The translations under genes were made by a program, and so were the position numbers. The notes below the pieces were generated by a model that was not told the origin of the DNA, made no database searches, and worked only from the letters and a program-made list of their open reading frames with translations. From Malaciobacter halophilus (GTDB lineage: Bacteria; Campylobacterota; Campylobacteria; Campylobacterales; Arcobacteraceae), in contig NZ_NXIF01000026.1 in assembly GCF_002837275.1 (NCBI RefSeq), positions 36,645-100,644 on the forward strand: a DNA stretch of 64,000 nt, given 5' to 3'. Each line of letters opens with the position of its first letter. The first letter of the stretch is position 1. This document shows, one piece after another, positions 8,396-19,743 of the stretch.

Positions 8396-10719
8396 TTTTT
8401 ACAAGCCTTTTTAATTGTCTCTAATCTTTTTAGTTTTTTATGTATTTCAATTGAGATTTTATCTTTATTTTTATCATTTTCTTCAAATGACTTAAGTTGT
8501 TCTTTCAAAATCTGTTCATCACTTAATAGTTTTGCTTCAAAGCTTTTAAGTGGGGCATTTAGTGTTTCAAAAAAACTATCTATTAACTGCTCAGAAACCT
8601 CTTTTGCTTTTATTTTTATTGACTCTTCAATTAGTTTAAACTCCTCTTCTAAGAAGCTTTTTATTTGTGCATCTAAACTTTCAAGTTTTGATACTTTTAT
8701 TTTTGAAACTGCATTAACGATTTTAGATATTAAAACATCATTTGAAGCAGTCAAAAAACCACTTTTAAAATCTTGTTGGAAGAAGCCTCTTGCATCAAAG
8801 TTATCATTATCATGTTTTAAAGTAAAACCAAAATCATGATATTTTTGTTCACAAATTTCACCAATACTTTGAGATTTTTTTATGAATTTATATCTATAAT
8901 CTCTTACAACATCAATAATTCCATCTTTTATTGCAGTTTCTACTATACTTTTTGTTCTATCTTTTGGTGGCTTTTGTTTTTGTTTTTCAAAAGTATATCT
9001 TACATCACTTATAACTCTTTGTCTTATTATGTTTTGTAAATCAATTAATTCTGCACTTAAAAAAGCTTCTAAAGATTCAATATAGTTTTTTGCATCGCTT
9101 TTATAATATATAATATCTTCTTGCATTGCTTGAAATATTTTTTCGTTTGTTGTTTTTTTCTTATTAAACTCTTTTAATTCAGCTTCTAATTCATCTTTTG
9201 ACTTTGATAAGAGTTGTAATTCATAATTTAGTGCTGAATATTGTTTATCAATAGTTTTAATAAGTTGTGATTTTGCACTTTTTACAATTAAGTCAGTTTT
9301 TGAACTATTTTTACCAAAAAGTGATTCAAAAAGATACTCTTCTATTTCTAATATTCCTGTATCTTCAATTTTAAAACCAGATTTTATTGCTTCATTTTCT
9401 CTTCCTGTTCTATGAAGTAAAGCCATTTTCCCTGATATTGGTATAAACTTTATTGTTTTTAAAATATAGTCTAATTGACTATCTTTATTTAATTTATGAA
9501 GTTGTCTTTTTATAGAAGTTTTAGTGTAGTTTATTACTTCTTCTAACTCCTCTTTTGTTACTGTGTCTGCTCTTGTAATTACTATTAATAATTTTGAAAT
9601 ATTTTGATAAAGTAATGCATCTACAATAAATTCCACATCTTTTAAAGTAGCACTTTGACTTACGTTCATTAAGTGTAGCATCATATCACAGTTTGATAAG
9701 TACTCTTTAGTTATCTCTTCTCTTTGAATAACTGGGTCATCAAGACCTGGAGTATCTACTATTTCAATACCATCTTTTAAAAACTCTAAATCTGATTTTA
9801 GTTCTACATATTTTACTAAATTACATTTTTTTCCACTTGCTTCTGCTGAAGTAAAGTTTGCCAAACTATTTATATCAACACTATCACTTCTTGATTCATC
9901 TTTTATATAATTATCTAGTTCATCTTTAAATAAAGTTTTTGTTTCTTCTACAAACTCTTTTATTGATTCTATCTCTTTAGCACTGTTTTCTATTCTATTC
10001 CATTCTTGTTTATTCCAATAAAATACATTTGCACTTGGTGTTTTATTGTATTTTACAATTGTTAAATTTGCTGTTTCTGGAACAACTGCACTTCCTAGTA
10101 TCTCTTTTCCCATAAGTGCATTTAACATTGTAGATTTTCCTGCATTCATAACACCAGTAATTCCAATAGAGAATTTTTGAGTATTTACATAGTTGATAGT
10201 TTCGTCTAACTCTTCTTTTAAGTTTTGTTTAGTAAAAATCTCTTTTAATTCATTTATAGTATTAAAAATTTCATCTTTATGCTCTTTAAAACTTAGGTTA
10301 TTATCTACAAAAATATCAGACTCTTTTTTTGTAACTGTTATTTCAGTAGGGTCAAAAAGAGAGATTAGTTTTTCATTATCAGCAATAGTAATAATCTCTT
10401 GACTTTTTAGGTATTCAAAGGCATTATGAAGTAATTTTATATCATCATGATTATTCTGTTTAGAGATAATTTCTACAATATTAAATTGTAATTGATATAA
10501 TTCATTTAAATTTGTTGGTAAATCTTTTGTTACATATTTGCAAATATCTTTAAAAGATTTTAAAGGTAAATATTTTTCATAATTTTTTCTTGTTGCACTT
10601 AATATAAGTGCTGCGATTTCAAAGAATTCAGCTTCATTTGATTTTGTTATTTCATGGTAAATCTCTTTTTTTATTTGAATCCCATGATATAGTAAAAAAT
10701 AGTCATTTGCTAGGTTCAT
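8392..10719 (-). CDS. Bacterial dynamin-like GTPase, larger member of a tandem pair
   Basis: A 775-aa protein with a roughly 180-residue helical N-terminal extension before the GTPase domain. The P-loop is GVMNAGKST (189-197), followed by VPETANLT (switch I threonine), DTPGLDDP (G3) and TRAD (G4). The long charged helical region that follows (SKSKDELEAELKEFNKKK) fits a dynamin stalk. The start has an excellent GGAGG Shine-Dalgarno. It is the first gene of a two-gene operon; its stop overlaps the next start by four bases, so the two GTPases are probably made in fixed ratio and work together at the membrane. A role in envelope maintenance or division is plausible but not shown by sequence. Confidence 0.85.
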   Translation of the reverse strand: MNLANDYFLLYHGIQIKKEIYHEITKSNEAEFFEIAALILSATRKNYEKYLPLKSFKDICKYVTKDLPTNLNELYQLQFNIVEIISKQNNHDDIKLLHNAFEYLKSQEIITIADNEKLISLFDPTEITVTKKESDIFVDNNLSFKEHKDEIFNTINELKEIFTKQNLKEELDETINYVNTQKFSIGITGVMNAGKSTMLNALMGKEILGSAVVPETANLTIVKYNKTPSANVFYWNKQEWNRIENSAKEIESIKEFVEETKTLFKDELDNYIKDESRSDSVDINSLANFTSAEASGKKCNLVKYVELKSDLEFLKDGIEIVDTPGLDDPVIQREEITKEYLSNCDMMLHLMNVSQSATLKDVEFIVDALLYQNISKLLIVITRADTVTKEELEEVINYTKTSIKRQLHKLNKDSQLDYILKTIKFIPISGKMALLHRTGRENEAIKSGFKIEDTGILEIEEYLFESLFGKNSSKTDLIVKSAKSQLIKTIDKQYSALNYELQLLSKSKDELEAELKEFNKKKTTNEKIFQAMQEDIIYYKSDAKNYIESLEAFLSAELIDLQNIIRQRVISDVRYTFEKQKQKPPKDRTKSIVETAIKDGIIDVVRDYRYKFIKKSQSIGEICEQKYHDFGFTLKHDNDNFDARGFFQQDFKSGFLTASNDVLISKIVNAVSKIKVSKLESLDAQIKSFLEEEFKLIEESIKIKAKEVSEQLIDSFFETLNAPLKSFEAKLLSDEQILKEQLKSFEENDKNKDKISIEIHKKLKRLETIKKACKK

Positions 10720-10743
10720 CCTGCCTCCTATACTAGCGTTAAA

Positions 10744-10786
10744 TATAAAAAGCTAATTACCAAGTTTTGGTAATTAACTTTTTATA
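10744..10786. repeat. Long near-perfect hairpin upstream of the dynamin operon
   Basis: Twenty stem positions (10744-10763 with 10767-10786) have a single C/A mismatch and a three-base loop GTT. The flanks AAAAAG and CTTTTT lie within the stem. It may terminate transcription of the fumarate reductase operon arriving from the right, and it lies just upstream of the dynamin start. Confidence 0.6.
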
Positions 10787-10795
10787 TTAGATTTT

Positions 10796-10830
10796 TTATG
10801 TGAAGAGGGAGGTCAGGTCTCTTCACATAA
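10796..10830. terminator. Hairpin after frdB
   Basis: A perfect 12-bp stem (10796-10807 with 10819-10830) has an 11-base loop, eight bases after the frdB stop. No run of U follows it directly, so it may be an mRNA-stabilising 3' structure, with the hairpin at 10744-10786 acting as the real terminator. Confidence 0.55.
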
Positions 10831-10837
10831 AGTAGTT

Positions 10838-11569
10838 TTACTTAAGTGATACTAGTTTTCTTCTTAAGTAAGCGATTTTATTTTGTAATGGTAAGTGTTT
10901 TGGACAATGGTCTTCACAAGCCATTAATGACATACAACCAAAAATTCCATCATCATCACCAATTAATTCATAATAGTCCTCTGTTGTTCTATTATCATGA
11001 GGATCCACTTCAAATCTTGCAACTCTGTTTAATCCAACAGGACCAACAAAATCAGGTCTCATAAGCATAGTACCACAAGAAGCAACACAAATACCACACT
11101 CAATACATCTATCTAACTCAAAAGTTTCATCAGCTACATCTGGGTCAACTCTTTCTTCTATTTTAGAAATATCAGGTTTTTCATTTGTATGAATCCATGA
11201 TTCAACTCTTTTAGACATAGAATCCATCCATTTACCAGTATTAACTGATAAATCTTTTATAAGTTCAAATGCTGGCATAGGCATTAATTTTAATTTTCCT
11301 TCAGGATAATTTGAAGTTAATGTTCTACAAGCTAAACTTGGTTTACCATTTACTACCATACCACAAGAACCACAAATACCAGCTCTACAAACAAAGTCAA
11401 AAGATAAGTCTGGGTCAATGTTTTCTCTAATATAGTTTAAAGCAATAAAAAGAGTCATACCAGGAGTCTCTTCAAGTTTATAATCTACAAAGTGAGGTTT
11501 TGAAACCTTACTTCTAGGGTTGAATTTAAGAACTGATATAGTTATTTCTCTACCTTTTTCTACACTCAT
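10838..11569 (-). CDS. frdB: Fumarate reductase iron-sulfur subunit
   Basis: A 243-aa electron-transfer subunit. It has the 2Fe-2S ligands Cys61, Cys66, Cys69 and Cys81 (CRAGICGSC...C), followed by the ferredoxin-like motif [11 protein letters not shown] (Cys155, 158, 161, 165) and the last ligand set with Cys212, Cys218 and Cys222 (CEDHCP). These build the 2Fe-2S, 4Fe-4S and 3Fe-4S clusters that pass electrons from the cytochrome b subunit to the flavoprotein. It is the last gene of frdCAB, and its start overlaps the frdA stop by one base. The length matches Wolinella-type FrdB. Confidence 0.93.
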   Translation of the reverse strand: MSVEKGREITISVLKFNPRSKVSKPHFVDYKLEETPGMTLFIALNYIRENIDPDLSFDFVCRAGICGSCGMVVNGKPSLACRTLTSNYPEGKLKLMPMPAFELIKDLSVNTGKWMDSMSKRVESWIHTNEKPDISKIEERVDPDVADETFELDRCIECGICVASCGTMLMRPDFVGPVGLNRVARFEVDPHDNRTTEDYYELIGDDDGIFGCMSLMACEDHCPKHLPLQNKIAYLRRKLVSLK

Positions 11570-13554
11570 TACTTATCTCCTACTCTTTCATTTTTCTCTT
11601 TATAATTCATTGGTAATTCAAATGGCATTAATGCATCTTGAATCTCATGTCTATCTTTACCCTCAGCTTCAAGTTTTTCTCTTATTGAGTCAACTTCATC
11701 TTGTCTTTTAGCAGATAGCTCATTTTCAATAATCATACCCTTAGCACCATAACCTCTAAATGCTGGTGGCATTTCCATTTTCATAATATCAAGTGGTGCA
11801 TACTCAAGTGTTGGTTCTAAATCATCGCTATTTGGCCAAGTGCATAATGTTCTATTTAACCAATTTGCATCATCTCTTTTTAGATAATCTTCTCTATAGT
11901 GTGCCCCTCTTGATTCAGTTCTATCTCTAGCCCCTTTAGCTACACATAATGCAACTTTTAGCATTTTTGGAACTCTATATGCTTCTTCAAGTTCAGGATT
12001 TCCAGCTTTTTCTTTAGATTTAACAGTAATTTGTTTAGTTTTAGCTAATAACTCTTTTAATTCTTCAACAGCTTCTGCTAATGGTTCACCAGATCTAAAG
12101 ATACCAACTTTTTCATCCATAATATCTTTCATTCTATTTTTTATTTTGAAAATATCTTCATTTCCATTATAAGATAGAATTTCATCAATATATGCTTCTT
12201 CTTTATCAACAAACTTTTGAATTGTAGAAGTAGGAATAGTAACATCATTTTCTTTACAAAAATCAGCAAAATAGTTACCAATAATCATACCTGCAACAAC
12301 AGTTTCAGATACAGAATTTCCTCCAAGTCTATTAAATCCATGCATATCCCAACAAGCAGCTTCACCACAAGCAAATAGACCTCTTAATCTTGTAGATTCA
12401 CCAGTTGGTTTTGTTCTAATACCACCCATAGAGTAGTGTTGCATTGGTAAAACTGGAGCCCATCCTTTTTTACCTTCATCTGCTGGGTCAATACCATTAA
12501 AGATTTGACAAATTTCTTGTACATCTCTTAAGTTTTTCTCAATATGCTCTCTACCAAGAATAGAGATATCTAGCCATACATGATAACCATAAGGAGATGG
12601 AACACCTTTACCATTTCTAATATGCTCAATCATTCTTCTTGAAACAACATCTCTTGAAGCAAGCTCTTTCTTCTCAGGCTCATAATCAGGCATAAATCTG
12701 TGTCCATCCACATCTCTTAAAATACCACCATCACCTCTACAACCTTCAGTTAATAAAATACCTGATGGTACAATTGGAGTTGGGTGGAATTGTACTGCTT
12801 CCATATTTGAAAGTGTTGCAATACCAGTTTCAAGTGCAATTGCTGCACCAATACCTTCACAAATTACAGCATTTGTAGTTTGTTTAAATACTCTTCCATA
12901 TCCACCAGTTGCAATACATGTACCTTTTGCAACATAAGCTTCTAATTCACCAGTAATTAAATCTCTTACTACTGCTCCATAACATCTACCATCTTCATGA
13001 ATTAATGAGATTGCTTCTTTTCTATCTCTAATATCAACTTCATGTTTTAAAGCCTCATTTGCAACACCAAATAACATAGTATGTCCAGTTGCATCTGCTG
13101 TATAACATGTTCTCCATTTTTTTGTTCCACCAAAGTCTCTTGATGTAATAAGTCCATGTCTATCTTCATCTTCTGTAATAGTTGTTTTTTTAGCATTGAT
13201 AACTGCTTCTCTTGAACCTGCTCTAACTCTAGTCCAAGGTACACCCCATCCAGCTAATTCTCTAATAGCTTTTGGTGCAGTATGTACAAACATTCTTGCA
13301 ACTTCTTGGTCACATCCCCAATCACTTCCTTTTACAGTATCTGCAAAGTGTAAATCTTCATTATCTCCATCAGACATTTTTGAGTTACCTAAAGAAGCCT
13401 GCATACCACCTTGTGCTGCAGCACTGTGTGATCTTTTTACTGGAACTAATGATAAAACGATAGTACTAAGTCCTTTTTTTTGTGCAGCAACAGAAGCTCT
13501 AAGTCCTGCTAGTCCTCCACCAATAACTAATGCATCACAGTAATTAATCTTCAT
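11569..13554 (-). CDS. frdA: Fumarate reductase flavoprotein subunit
   Basis: A 661-aa catalytic subunit that reduces fumarate to succinate, or the reverse, on the cytoplasmic side. It opens with the FAD dinucleotide-binding motif GGGLAGLRA and has the covalent-FAD segment [15 protein letters not shown]. The active-site loops [13 protein letters not shown] and [11 protein letters not shown] are present, as are [12 protein letters not shown] and the [10 protein letters not shown] motif near 380-390. Length and sequence match the Wolinella succinogenes enzyme. It lies between frdC (one base apart) and frdB (one-base overlap). Confidence 0.93.
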   Translation of the reverse strand: MKINYCDALVIGGGLAGLRASVAAQKKGLSTIVLSLVPVKRSHSAAAQGGMQASLGNSKMSDGDNEDLHFADTVKGSDWGCDQEVARMFVHTAPKAIRELAGWGVPWTRVRAGSREAVINAKKTTITEDEDRHGLITSRDFGGTKKWRTCYTADATGHTMLFGVANEALKHEVDIRDRKEAISLIHEDGRCYGAVVRDLITGELEAYVAKGTCIATGGYGRVFKQTTNAVICEGIGAAIALETGIATLSNMEAVQFHPTPIVPSGILLTEGCRGDGGILRDVDGHRFMPDYEPEKKELASRDVVSRRMIEHIRNGKGVPSPYGYHVWLDISILGREHIEKNLRDVQEICQIFNGIDPADEGKKGWAPVLPMQHYSMGGIRTKPTGESTRLRGLFACGEAACWDMHGFNRLGGNSVSETVVAGMIIGNYFADFCKENDVTIPTSTIQKFVDKEEAYIDEILSYNGNEDIFKIKNRMKDIMDEKVGIFRSGEPLAEAVEELKELLAKTKQITVKSKEKAGNPELEEAYRVPKMLKVALCVAKGARDRTESRGAHYREDYLKRDDANWLNRTLCTWPNSDDLEPTLEYAPLDIMKMEMPPAFRGYGAKGMIIENELSAKRQDEVDSIREKLEAEGKDRHEIQDALMPFELPMNYKEKNERVGDK

Positions 13555-13555
13555 A

Positions 13556-14338
13556 TTATGCTAGCCTCCCAGTATTATCAATTTTCATAATTTTTGCAGT
13601 TGGTACGTATCTTTCACCATAATTAGCTTTATGCTCAAGACCAATTTTCATATAAGCTGCTAATGAAGCAAAACCTAATACAAGGAAAAATACAGTTAAC
13701 GCCCATTTAACTTTTTTAAGAGATTTTCTAGTTTCTCTTGGGTTATTTCCATCAAACCATCCCCATTTAACACATAGTCTATAAAGACCAATTGTTCCAT
13801 GGAATTCAACAGCTAATAATAAAAGGATATATAAAGGCCACATCCAATCACTAACAACTCTATCAGAAGATGCATATGGTCCAATTTCTCCTGGATTACT
13901 TAACATAATATATAAGTGTACAGAACCTAAGAAGAACATTGCAAAACCAGTGAATGCTTGTATAAACCATAACTTAGTATCATCATGCCCCATATTCTTA
14001 GCGTGTGCTCTCATTACTTGATATTGTTTAAAGTTACCAGGTAACTTTCTCATACCTAACGCAGCATGAACAATAAATATAACAAAAATTACAGCAACAG
14101 CTGCAGATACGAATAGTGGGTGTCCTCCCTCAATTATAAAACTTCCCTCTAATGCTTTTGTCACACTATACATAAAGTCTTTACTAATTAATATCGAAGA
14201 TACTAATAGCATGTGAGCCCACATAAAAAGAGCTAAAAATAGACCAGTAGCACTTTGAACATAGTCAAGTTTTGCTGGAAGTCTACTCTTTTTTCTTTCC
14301 GTCGTAGTACCAATATAACCTTCTATTAGGTCACTCAT
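13556..14338 (-). CDS. frdC: Fumarate reductase dihaem cytochrome b subunit
   Basis: A 260-aa inner-membrane subunit with five hydrophobic segments and the [20 protein letters not shown] start of Wolinella-type FrdC. The four axial haem histidines are recognisable as His42, His91, His141 and His180. The two acidic residues known as important in W. succinogenes (menaquinol-oxidation Glu66 and the proton-pathway Glu180) correspond here to Glu70 (IIEGGHP) and Glu178 (VEFHG). It oxidises menaquinol and feeds electrons to FrdB. First gene of frdCAB. Confidence 0.93.
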   Translation of the reverse strand: MSDLIEGYIGTTTERKKSRLPAKLDYVQSATGLFLALFMWAHMLLVSSILISKDFMYSVTKALEGSFIIEGGHPLFVSAAVAVIFVIFIVHAALGMRKLPGNFKQYQVMRAHAKNMGHDDTKLWFIQAFTGFAMFFLGSVHLYIMLSNPGEIGPYASSDRVVSDWMWPLYILLLLAVEFHGTIGLYRLCVKWGWFDGNNPRETRKSLKKVKWALTVFFLVLGFASLAAYMKIGLEHKANYGERYVPTAKIMKIDNTGRLA

Positions 14339-14473
14339 TTTACATCCTTTCTAGTGATATTACTAATGTTTTAAACGTAGCGCTATAATAGCAAAAGTCA
14401 TCTTCAAAATTAATTATAAAATAAAAATTGGGGTATGTACAATTGTTGTACACTTAAAAGATTTAAGCATAAA

Positions 14474-14497
14474 AAAAGCCCTATTTCTAGGGCTTTT
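14474..14497 (-). terminator. Intrinsic terminator of the nuo operon
   Basis: A 10-bp perfect GC-containing stem (14474-14483 with 14488-14497, arms AAAAGCCCTA and TAGGGCTTTT) has a four-base loop. On the minus strand it is followed by a run of seven U. It lies about 70 bases after the nuoN stop and upstream of frdC. Confidence 0.88.
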
Positions 14498-14563
14498 GAA
14501 AGAAAGTTAATTTCTTAGTAAAATTAAAATGTCATACGTGTTTTTGTTACATAATAACACATT

Positions 14564-16066
14564 TTAGTTAAGTAGTAGTGACTTAACTGTCATTTGTGAG
14601 ATTTCTATTATTGTATCAATTCCTGGCATTGGAATAAAAAATACAATTGCACTACCAATACCACCTAAAATTGTAAGTATTGCTAAGAATGCAATAACAT
14701 ATGTTGATACTCTTTTATCATTAAAACCTTCACTTTTACAAGATGCATTTGCTGGATAAAAATACATCATTGCAATTAATCTAAAATAGTAATAAACTGA
14801 TACTATTGTAGCAAAAATTGCTAATACTGCAAGTGCTGCAAAACCTGCGTTTATTGCTTCAGTAAATACATAAAATTTACCAATAAATCCAATAGTTGAA
14901 GGAATACCTGCTAAACTTAAAAGGAAAATAGTCATCATAGCTGCTAAGAAAGGTCTTTCTTTTGATAAACCTTTAAAATCATCATAAGTAACTCTTACAC
15001 TTGTTTCTGAAATAATATGAGAAATTAGTCCAAATGAACCAATTGCTGTAACTAAATATGCAATCAAATAAAACATTGTTGCATATGCTGCTTCAACATT
15101 TTGTCCTAATGCTAAAAATGCTAATAGTAAGTATCCTGTATGTACAATAGAAGATGCTGCTAGCATTCTTTTTACAATTTTTTGAGTTACTGCTAACCAT
15201 GTTCCAAAAATTAAAGTTAAGATAACTAATACATACATAATAGTATCCCAAAAATCAATAATAGAAGCTATATCTTGTAAAAATATTCTTAAGAAAAATG
15301 AGAATATTGCAATTTTAAATACTGATGCCATGTACGCAGTAATAATCATTGGCGCACCTCTATAAACATCTAGTACCCAAGATTGGAATGGGAATGCTGC
15401 AATTTTAAAAAGAAAAGTAAATAAAATTAATGTAATACCTATATAAACTAAATTTAATTCAGCACCAGAGTGTGTAGAGATAAATGTTGAAATTTCACTT
15501 AAGTTTGTTGTTTGTGTTGCACCATAAATTAATACAGTACCTAATAAGTAAAATGCTCCAATAAATGAACCTAAAACTAAATATTTAAAAATAGCTTCAA
15601 CTCTTTTACTATCATCACTATTATATCCAACCATTACATAAACAGAAAATGAAGCAATTTCAAGTGCAATAAAAGCTGTTACTAATTCATTTGCATTTGC
15701 TAATAAAATCATTCCAAATAAAGCAAACATTAAAATAGTAAAAAATTCACCTTTAAAATATTTTCTATGTAAAAAGTAATGTTCTCCTATTAGTATTGTT
15801 AGTAAAGTACCTAATATAAGTAAAATACTAAAAAAGTTAGAGAAAGAATCAAATATAACTACATTATTGAAAATATCACTATAAACTTTTATAGAATAAC
15901 TACCTGAAAATGAGTAAATTGAAAAACCTAATGCGATGATTAGAAAAATTGATGCAAATGTAATAAAGTTCTTAGTAGAAAACTTATCATACATACTTAA
16001 AAGCATCAATACAATACTAGCTGTTAAAACTGTTAAAATTGGCATTATTAAGATTAGTTGATTCAT
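14564..16066 (-). CDS. nuoN: NADH-quinone oxidoreductase subunit N
   Basis: A 500-aa, mostly hydrophobic antiporter-like complex I subunit with about 14 membrane segments. It includes the family motif [20 protein letters not shown] (about 222-241), with its conserved Lys and Pro, and [19 protein letters not shown] near 385-405. It belongs to the proton-pumping membrane arm. Last gene of the operon; its ATG overlaps the nuoM stop by four bases. Confidence 0.92.
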   Translation of the reverse strand: MNQLILIMPILTVLTASIVLMLLSMYDKFSTKNFITFASIFLIIALGFSIYSFSGSYSIKVYSDIFNNVVIFDSFSNFFSILLILGTLLTILIGEHYFLHRKYFKGEFFTILMFALFGMILLANANELVTAFIALEIASFSVYVMVGYNSDDSKRVEAIFKYLVLGSFIGAFYLLGTVLIYGATQTTNLSEISTFISTHSGAELNLVYIGITLILFTFLFKIAAFPFQSWVLDVYRGAPMIITAYMASVFKIAIFSFFLRIFLQDIASIIDFWDTIMYVLVILTLIFGTWLAVTQKIVKRMLAASSIVHTGYLLLAFLALGQNVEAAYATMFYLIAYLVTAIGSFGLISHIISETSVRVTYDDFKGLSKERPFLAAMMTIFLLSLAGIPSTIGFIGKFYVFTEAINAGFAALAVLAIFATIVSVYYYFRLIAMMYFYPANASCKSEGFNDKRVSTYVIAFLAILTILGGIGSAIVFFIPMPGIDTIIEISQMTVKSLLLN

Positions 16067-17544
16067 TTCATCGCTCCAATTTTTAAGATGTCATTGATAT
16101 AGTGAGTTACAGTTGGCTCAAATTTATCTATGAATATATCTGGGTAAATACCCATTAAAAATACTAAAATAACCCATGGAGTTAAACCAACAATCTCTTT
16201 GATTTTTAAATCTCTCATTTTTAAGCATTCACCATCTCTTTTTTGTAATATAGCTCTTTGAAACATCCATAACATATAAGATGCACCAATAATTACTGTA
16301 AGAGCTGAAATATAGCCTAAGGTATGATTAAACTCATATATACCAAAAATAATTAATAGTTCAGATACAAATCCATTTGTTCCTGGTAAACCTACATTTG
16401 CAAATAGCATAATTGCAAAAATAACTGTAAATATTGGTGCAGTTTTTGCTATACCACCTAATTTTTTAATAGATTTTGTTCCTGTTTCATCATGGATTAT
16501 TCCAACTAATAAAAATAGGGCACCTGTTGCAATTGCATGAGCAATTATTAGGTATAAAGCACCATTTATTCCATACTCATTTAATGAAAAAATACCAGCA
16601 GATATAAAACTTAAGTGTGATGCTGAAGAGTATGCAAACATTCTTTTAATATCATCTTGCATAAGTGCTGCAATACCAAAGTAAATAAGACCAAATAATC
16701 CAAATATCACAAACCACATAGAAAACTCTACATATATATCAGGAAAAATTGGAATCATAAATCTTACAATTGCATAAACACCTAATTTAGCCATAATAGA
16801 TGATAATAAAAATACTGCACCTGTTGGAGCATTTTTATATGTTTCCATAATCCATGTATGTAAAGGAAAAATTGGAATTTTTATAGCAAATGCTGCAAGA
16901 AATGCTAAAAATAACCAAATACTCTCTTCATAGCTTAGTGTAGTTATTTTCATTAAGTCATTGTATTGAAACGACCAATAGCCATATTCAGAATTAAATG
17001 CAACACCAAGATAAAGAATAGCTACAAACATTAATAGTGAACCTGCCATTGTATAAACAGTAACTTTTATTGTTGTAAATACTTTGTCTGCAAATCCATA
17101 TATACCAATTAATAAGAATACTGGTAAAAGCATAACTTCCCAAAAGAAGTAAAATAGTACAACATCAAGTGCTAAAAGTGAACCTGTAACACCAGTTTGT
17201 ACTAAAAGCAAATTAATCCAATAACCCTTTGTTCTTCCTTCCCATAAAAGTAAATATGAAGTAGGAATTAAAATGGCAATCATCATTAGAATTGTTAATG
17301 AAAAACCATCAACACCAATATAGTAATTAATACCATAACTACTAATCCATGAGGCATTTGTTACAAACTGCATACCTGCACTTGGTTCAAACTCTAAATA
17401 TAGCTTTAAAACTAAAGCTAAAACAACTGTAGTTGTTAAAAAAGCTATATTTCTAACAGCTTCAACATTCTTTGTTGTAACCATTAATCCAAAAGCTACA
17501 ACAGCTGGTAAAAATATTATAAAAGATAAAACATCTGCACTCAT
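16063..17544 (-). CDS. nuoM: NADH-quinone oxidoreductase subunit M
   Basis: A 493-aa antiporter-like proton-pumping subunit. It has the key Glu of helix 5 in [21 protein letters not shown] (about 130-150), [21 protein letters not shown] (about 222-242) and the [13 protein letters not shown] segment. The tail motif [19 protein letters not shown] is typical of NuoM. It starts one base after the nuoL stop on the minus strand and overlaps nuoN by four bases. Confidence 0.92.
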   Translation of the reverse strand: MSADVLSFIIFLPAVVAFGLMVTTKNVEAVRNIAFLTTTVVLALVLKLYLEFEPSAGMQFVTNASWISSYGINYYIGVDGFSLTILMMIAILIPTSYLLLWEGRTKGYWINLLLVQTGVTGSLLALDVVLFYFFWEVMLLPVFLLIGIYGFADKVFTTIKVTVYTMAGSLLMFVAILYLGVAFNSEYGYWSFQYNDLMKITTLSYEESIWLFLAFLAAFAIKIPIFPLHTWIMETYKNAPTGAVFLLSSIMAKLGVYAIVRFMIPIFPDIYVEFSMWFVIFGLFGLIYFGIAALMQDDIKRMFAYSSASHLSFISAGIFSLNEYGINGALYLIIAHAIATGALFLLVGIIHDETGTKSIKKLGGIAKTAPIFTVIFAIMLFANVGLPGTNGFVSELLIIFGIYEFNHTLGYISALTVIIGASYMLWMFQRAILQKRDGECLKMRDLKIKEIVGLTPWVILVFLMGIYPDIFIDKFEPTVTHYINDILKIGAMK

Positions 17545-17545
17545 A

Positions 17546-19432
17546 CTACAATCCTAACGAAATATATAAATATACAAAGATACAACTCATTCCAACTAAC
17601 ATAAATCCTGCGTAGAATCTTACATTTGCATTTTGAATAGTTGCAACTTTTTTCCCAAATGAAACAAACTCATTACATACAGTCATAATAAATCCATCAA
17701 TGATTTTTTCATCAACTACTTTATCAATAAATGTACTTAATTTTTTACTTGATTGAACAAATAATTTATCGTAAAGTTCATCTATATAGAATTTGTTTGC
17801 AATGATTCCTTCTTCACTCTCTGGTTTATAAATATCAAATTTAGCATACTTTTTATAAGCAACTACAATACCAGCAGCTGCAATAATAATTGAGGCTGCC
17901 ATTAGTATATATTCTGTTGAGTGAGACATATGTATAGCATTTGAGTTTAATTGAGAAAGCCAAGTATCAACCCTTGCTTCTCCACCAAATATTGCTGGTA
18001 GATTTAAAAATCCTGCTGCTATTGCTCCAATAGATAAAATTAATAAAGGGAAAGTTATAGTTTTTGATGTATATATATGCTTTGTAACATTTTTTGTTGG
18101 CGCTACAAAAACAATAAAATATAATCTAAACATATAAAATGCAGTTAGAAATGCTGTAAACATTCCAATTCCCCAAATTAAATATTCACCCTCTTGAAAA
18201 GCTGCTGCTAAAATAGCATCTTTTGAAAAGAAACCTGAAAATGGAGGAATACCAGAAATTGCTATTACACCTACTAAAAAAGTAAAGTGAATAATAGGTA
18301 ATTGGGCTCTATGTTGTGCAATTTTAAAAATATTTTGTTCATGATGAAGGGCTATAATTATTCCTCCAGCACCCATGAATAGCATAGCTTTAAAAAATGC
18401 GTGTGTAAATACATGAAATAGTCCTGAACTATAAAATCCAAGTCCAACAGCTATAAACATATATCCTAATTGAGACATAGTAGAGTAAGCAAGTATTTTC
18501 TTAATATCTTGTTGTTTTGTTGCAATTACTGCAGCAAATAAAGCTGAAAATGCACCAATGTAAGCAATAAATAGACCAATGTTCTCAATACCACTATATA
18601 AAAAGTGAAATCTTGCAACCATATAAACACCAGCAGTTACCATTGTTGCTGCGTGAATAAGTGCTGAGATTGGTGTTGGCCCTGCCATAGCATCAGGAAG
18701 CCATACATATAATGGAATTTGTGCTGATTTACCCATAGCACCAACAAATAATAAAAAGCCTGATAATATTAGTAATTCTGTTGAGGCATTAGAGATATTT
18801 GCTTCAATTGCAGAAAAGCTTAAAGAATCTGCACCTATTGCAAAGAATAGTGTAACAACACCTAAAAGAAAACCAAAATCTCCCACTCTATTTGCAATAA
18901 AAGCTTTATTCCCTGCAATTACATTTTCTTTGTCTTGATAATAAAATGCAATTAGAAGGTATGAACATAGCCCAACACCTTCCCATCCAATAAAAAGAAT
19001 AATAGGGTTATCTGCTAGAACTAAAATTAACATCGAAGCTAAAAATAGATTAAAATATGCAAAAAACTTACCAAATCCATCATCACCTTTCATATATCCA
19101 ATAGCATAGATATGAATTAGCCATCCAACAAAAGTAATAAACATAGACATGAAAATTGCTAAGTTATCTCCTAACAAACTCATTTGTATAGTTAAATTAC
19201 CAATTGAAAGCCAAGTAAATAGATTTTGAGTAAAAATTATACTATTTTCTTCCATTTGTAAAAAAAGATTTAATGTTATTAAAAAAGCAATTAAAGGTGT
19301 TCCTGTCCCAATAATTGAAAATATTTTATCAGAAACTTTTTGCTTTTTTATATGATAAAAATAGAATCCTGCATTTAATATTGCACCTAATAAAGGGGCT
19401 AATATTATCCATACTAATAAAGGAGTACTCAT
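17546..19432 (-). CDS. nuoL: NADH-quinone oxidoreductase subunit L
   Basis: A 628-aa distal antiporter-like subunit that ends in the long lateral helix spanning the membrane arm. Diagnostic motifs are GWEGVGLCSYLLIAFYY (about 148-164), GKSAQIPLYVWLPDAMAGPTP (about 234-254), LIHAATMVTAGVYMVAR (about 258-274) and FTHAFFKAMLFMGAG. Length matches bacterial NuoL. The gene overlaps nuoK by four bases, typical of coupled complex I genes. Confidence 0.93.
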   Translation of the reverse strand: MSTPLLVWIILAPLLGAILNAGFYFYHIKKQKVSDKIFSIIGTGTPLIAFLITLNLFLQMEENSIIFTQNLFTWLSIGNLTIQMSLLGDNLAIFMSMFITFVGWLIHIYAIGYMKGDDGFGKFFAYFNLFLASMLILVLADNPIILFIGWEGVGLCSYLLIAFYYQDKENVIAGNKAFIANRVGDFGFLLGVVTLFFAIGADSLSFSAIEANISNASTELLILSGFLLFVGAMGKSAQIPLYVWLPDAMAGPTPISALIHAATMVTAGVYMVARFHFLYSGIENIGLFIAYIGAFSALFAAVIATKQQDIKKILAYSTMSQLGYMFIAVGLGFYSSGLFHVFTHAFFKAMLFMGAGGIIIALHHEQNIFKIAQHRAQLPIIHFTFLVGVIAISGIPPFSGFFSKDAILAAAFQEGEYLIWGIGMFTAFLTAFYMFRLYFIVFVAPTKNVTKHIYTSKTITFPLLILSIGAIAAGFLNLPAIFGGEARVDTWLSQLNSNAIHMSHSTEYILMAASIIIAAAGIVVAYKKYAKFDIYKPESEEGIIANKFYIDELYDKLFVQSSKKLSTFIDKVVDEKIIDGFIMTVCNEFVSFGKKVATIQNANVRFYAGFMLVGMSCIFVYLYISLGL

Positions 19433-19743
19433 GATTTTTCTCCTTGTGTAAGTGTAGTAAAGATATCAGTATCTAAAGATTTTTTTGATCTAAATAGTAA
19501 AATAATTACTGATAAGAAAATAGCAGCTTCAGCAGCAGCTATTGCAATCACAAGTACAGTCATAACTTGTGCATCTAAATTGAAATGGTATCTAGCAAAT
19601 GTAACTAAAAATAGTGTAATACCATTTAACATTAGCTCTATTGACATATAAATAACAAAAATATTTTTTCTTGCAATAACACCAATAACACCTATTGAAA
19701 ATAGTATCATTGAAACAAATGCATATGATGATAAACTTATCAT
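19429..19743 (-). CDS. nuoK: NADH-quinone oxidoreductase subunit K
   Basis: A 104-aa subunit with three membrane helices. It has the conserved acidic residues of the central proton channel in the IELMLNGITL motif and in AIAAAEAAIFLSVIILLFR. It sits between nuoJ (one-base overlap) and nuoL (four-base overlap), in the canonical order. Confidence 0.93.
   Translation of the reverse strand: MISLSSYAFVSMILFSIGVIGVIARKNIFVIYMSIELMLNGITLFLVTFARYHFNLDAQVMTVLVIAIAAAEAAIFLSVIILLFRSKKSLDTDIFTTLTQGEKS

Noticed and set aside
10838..14338. Succinate dehydrogenase (sdh) instead of fumarate reductase
   Set aside because: The three-subunit CAB order and the dihaem cytochrome sequence follow the Wolinella fumarate reductase closely; there is no SdhD-like subunit.
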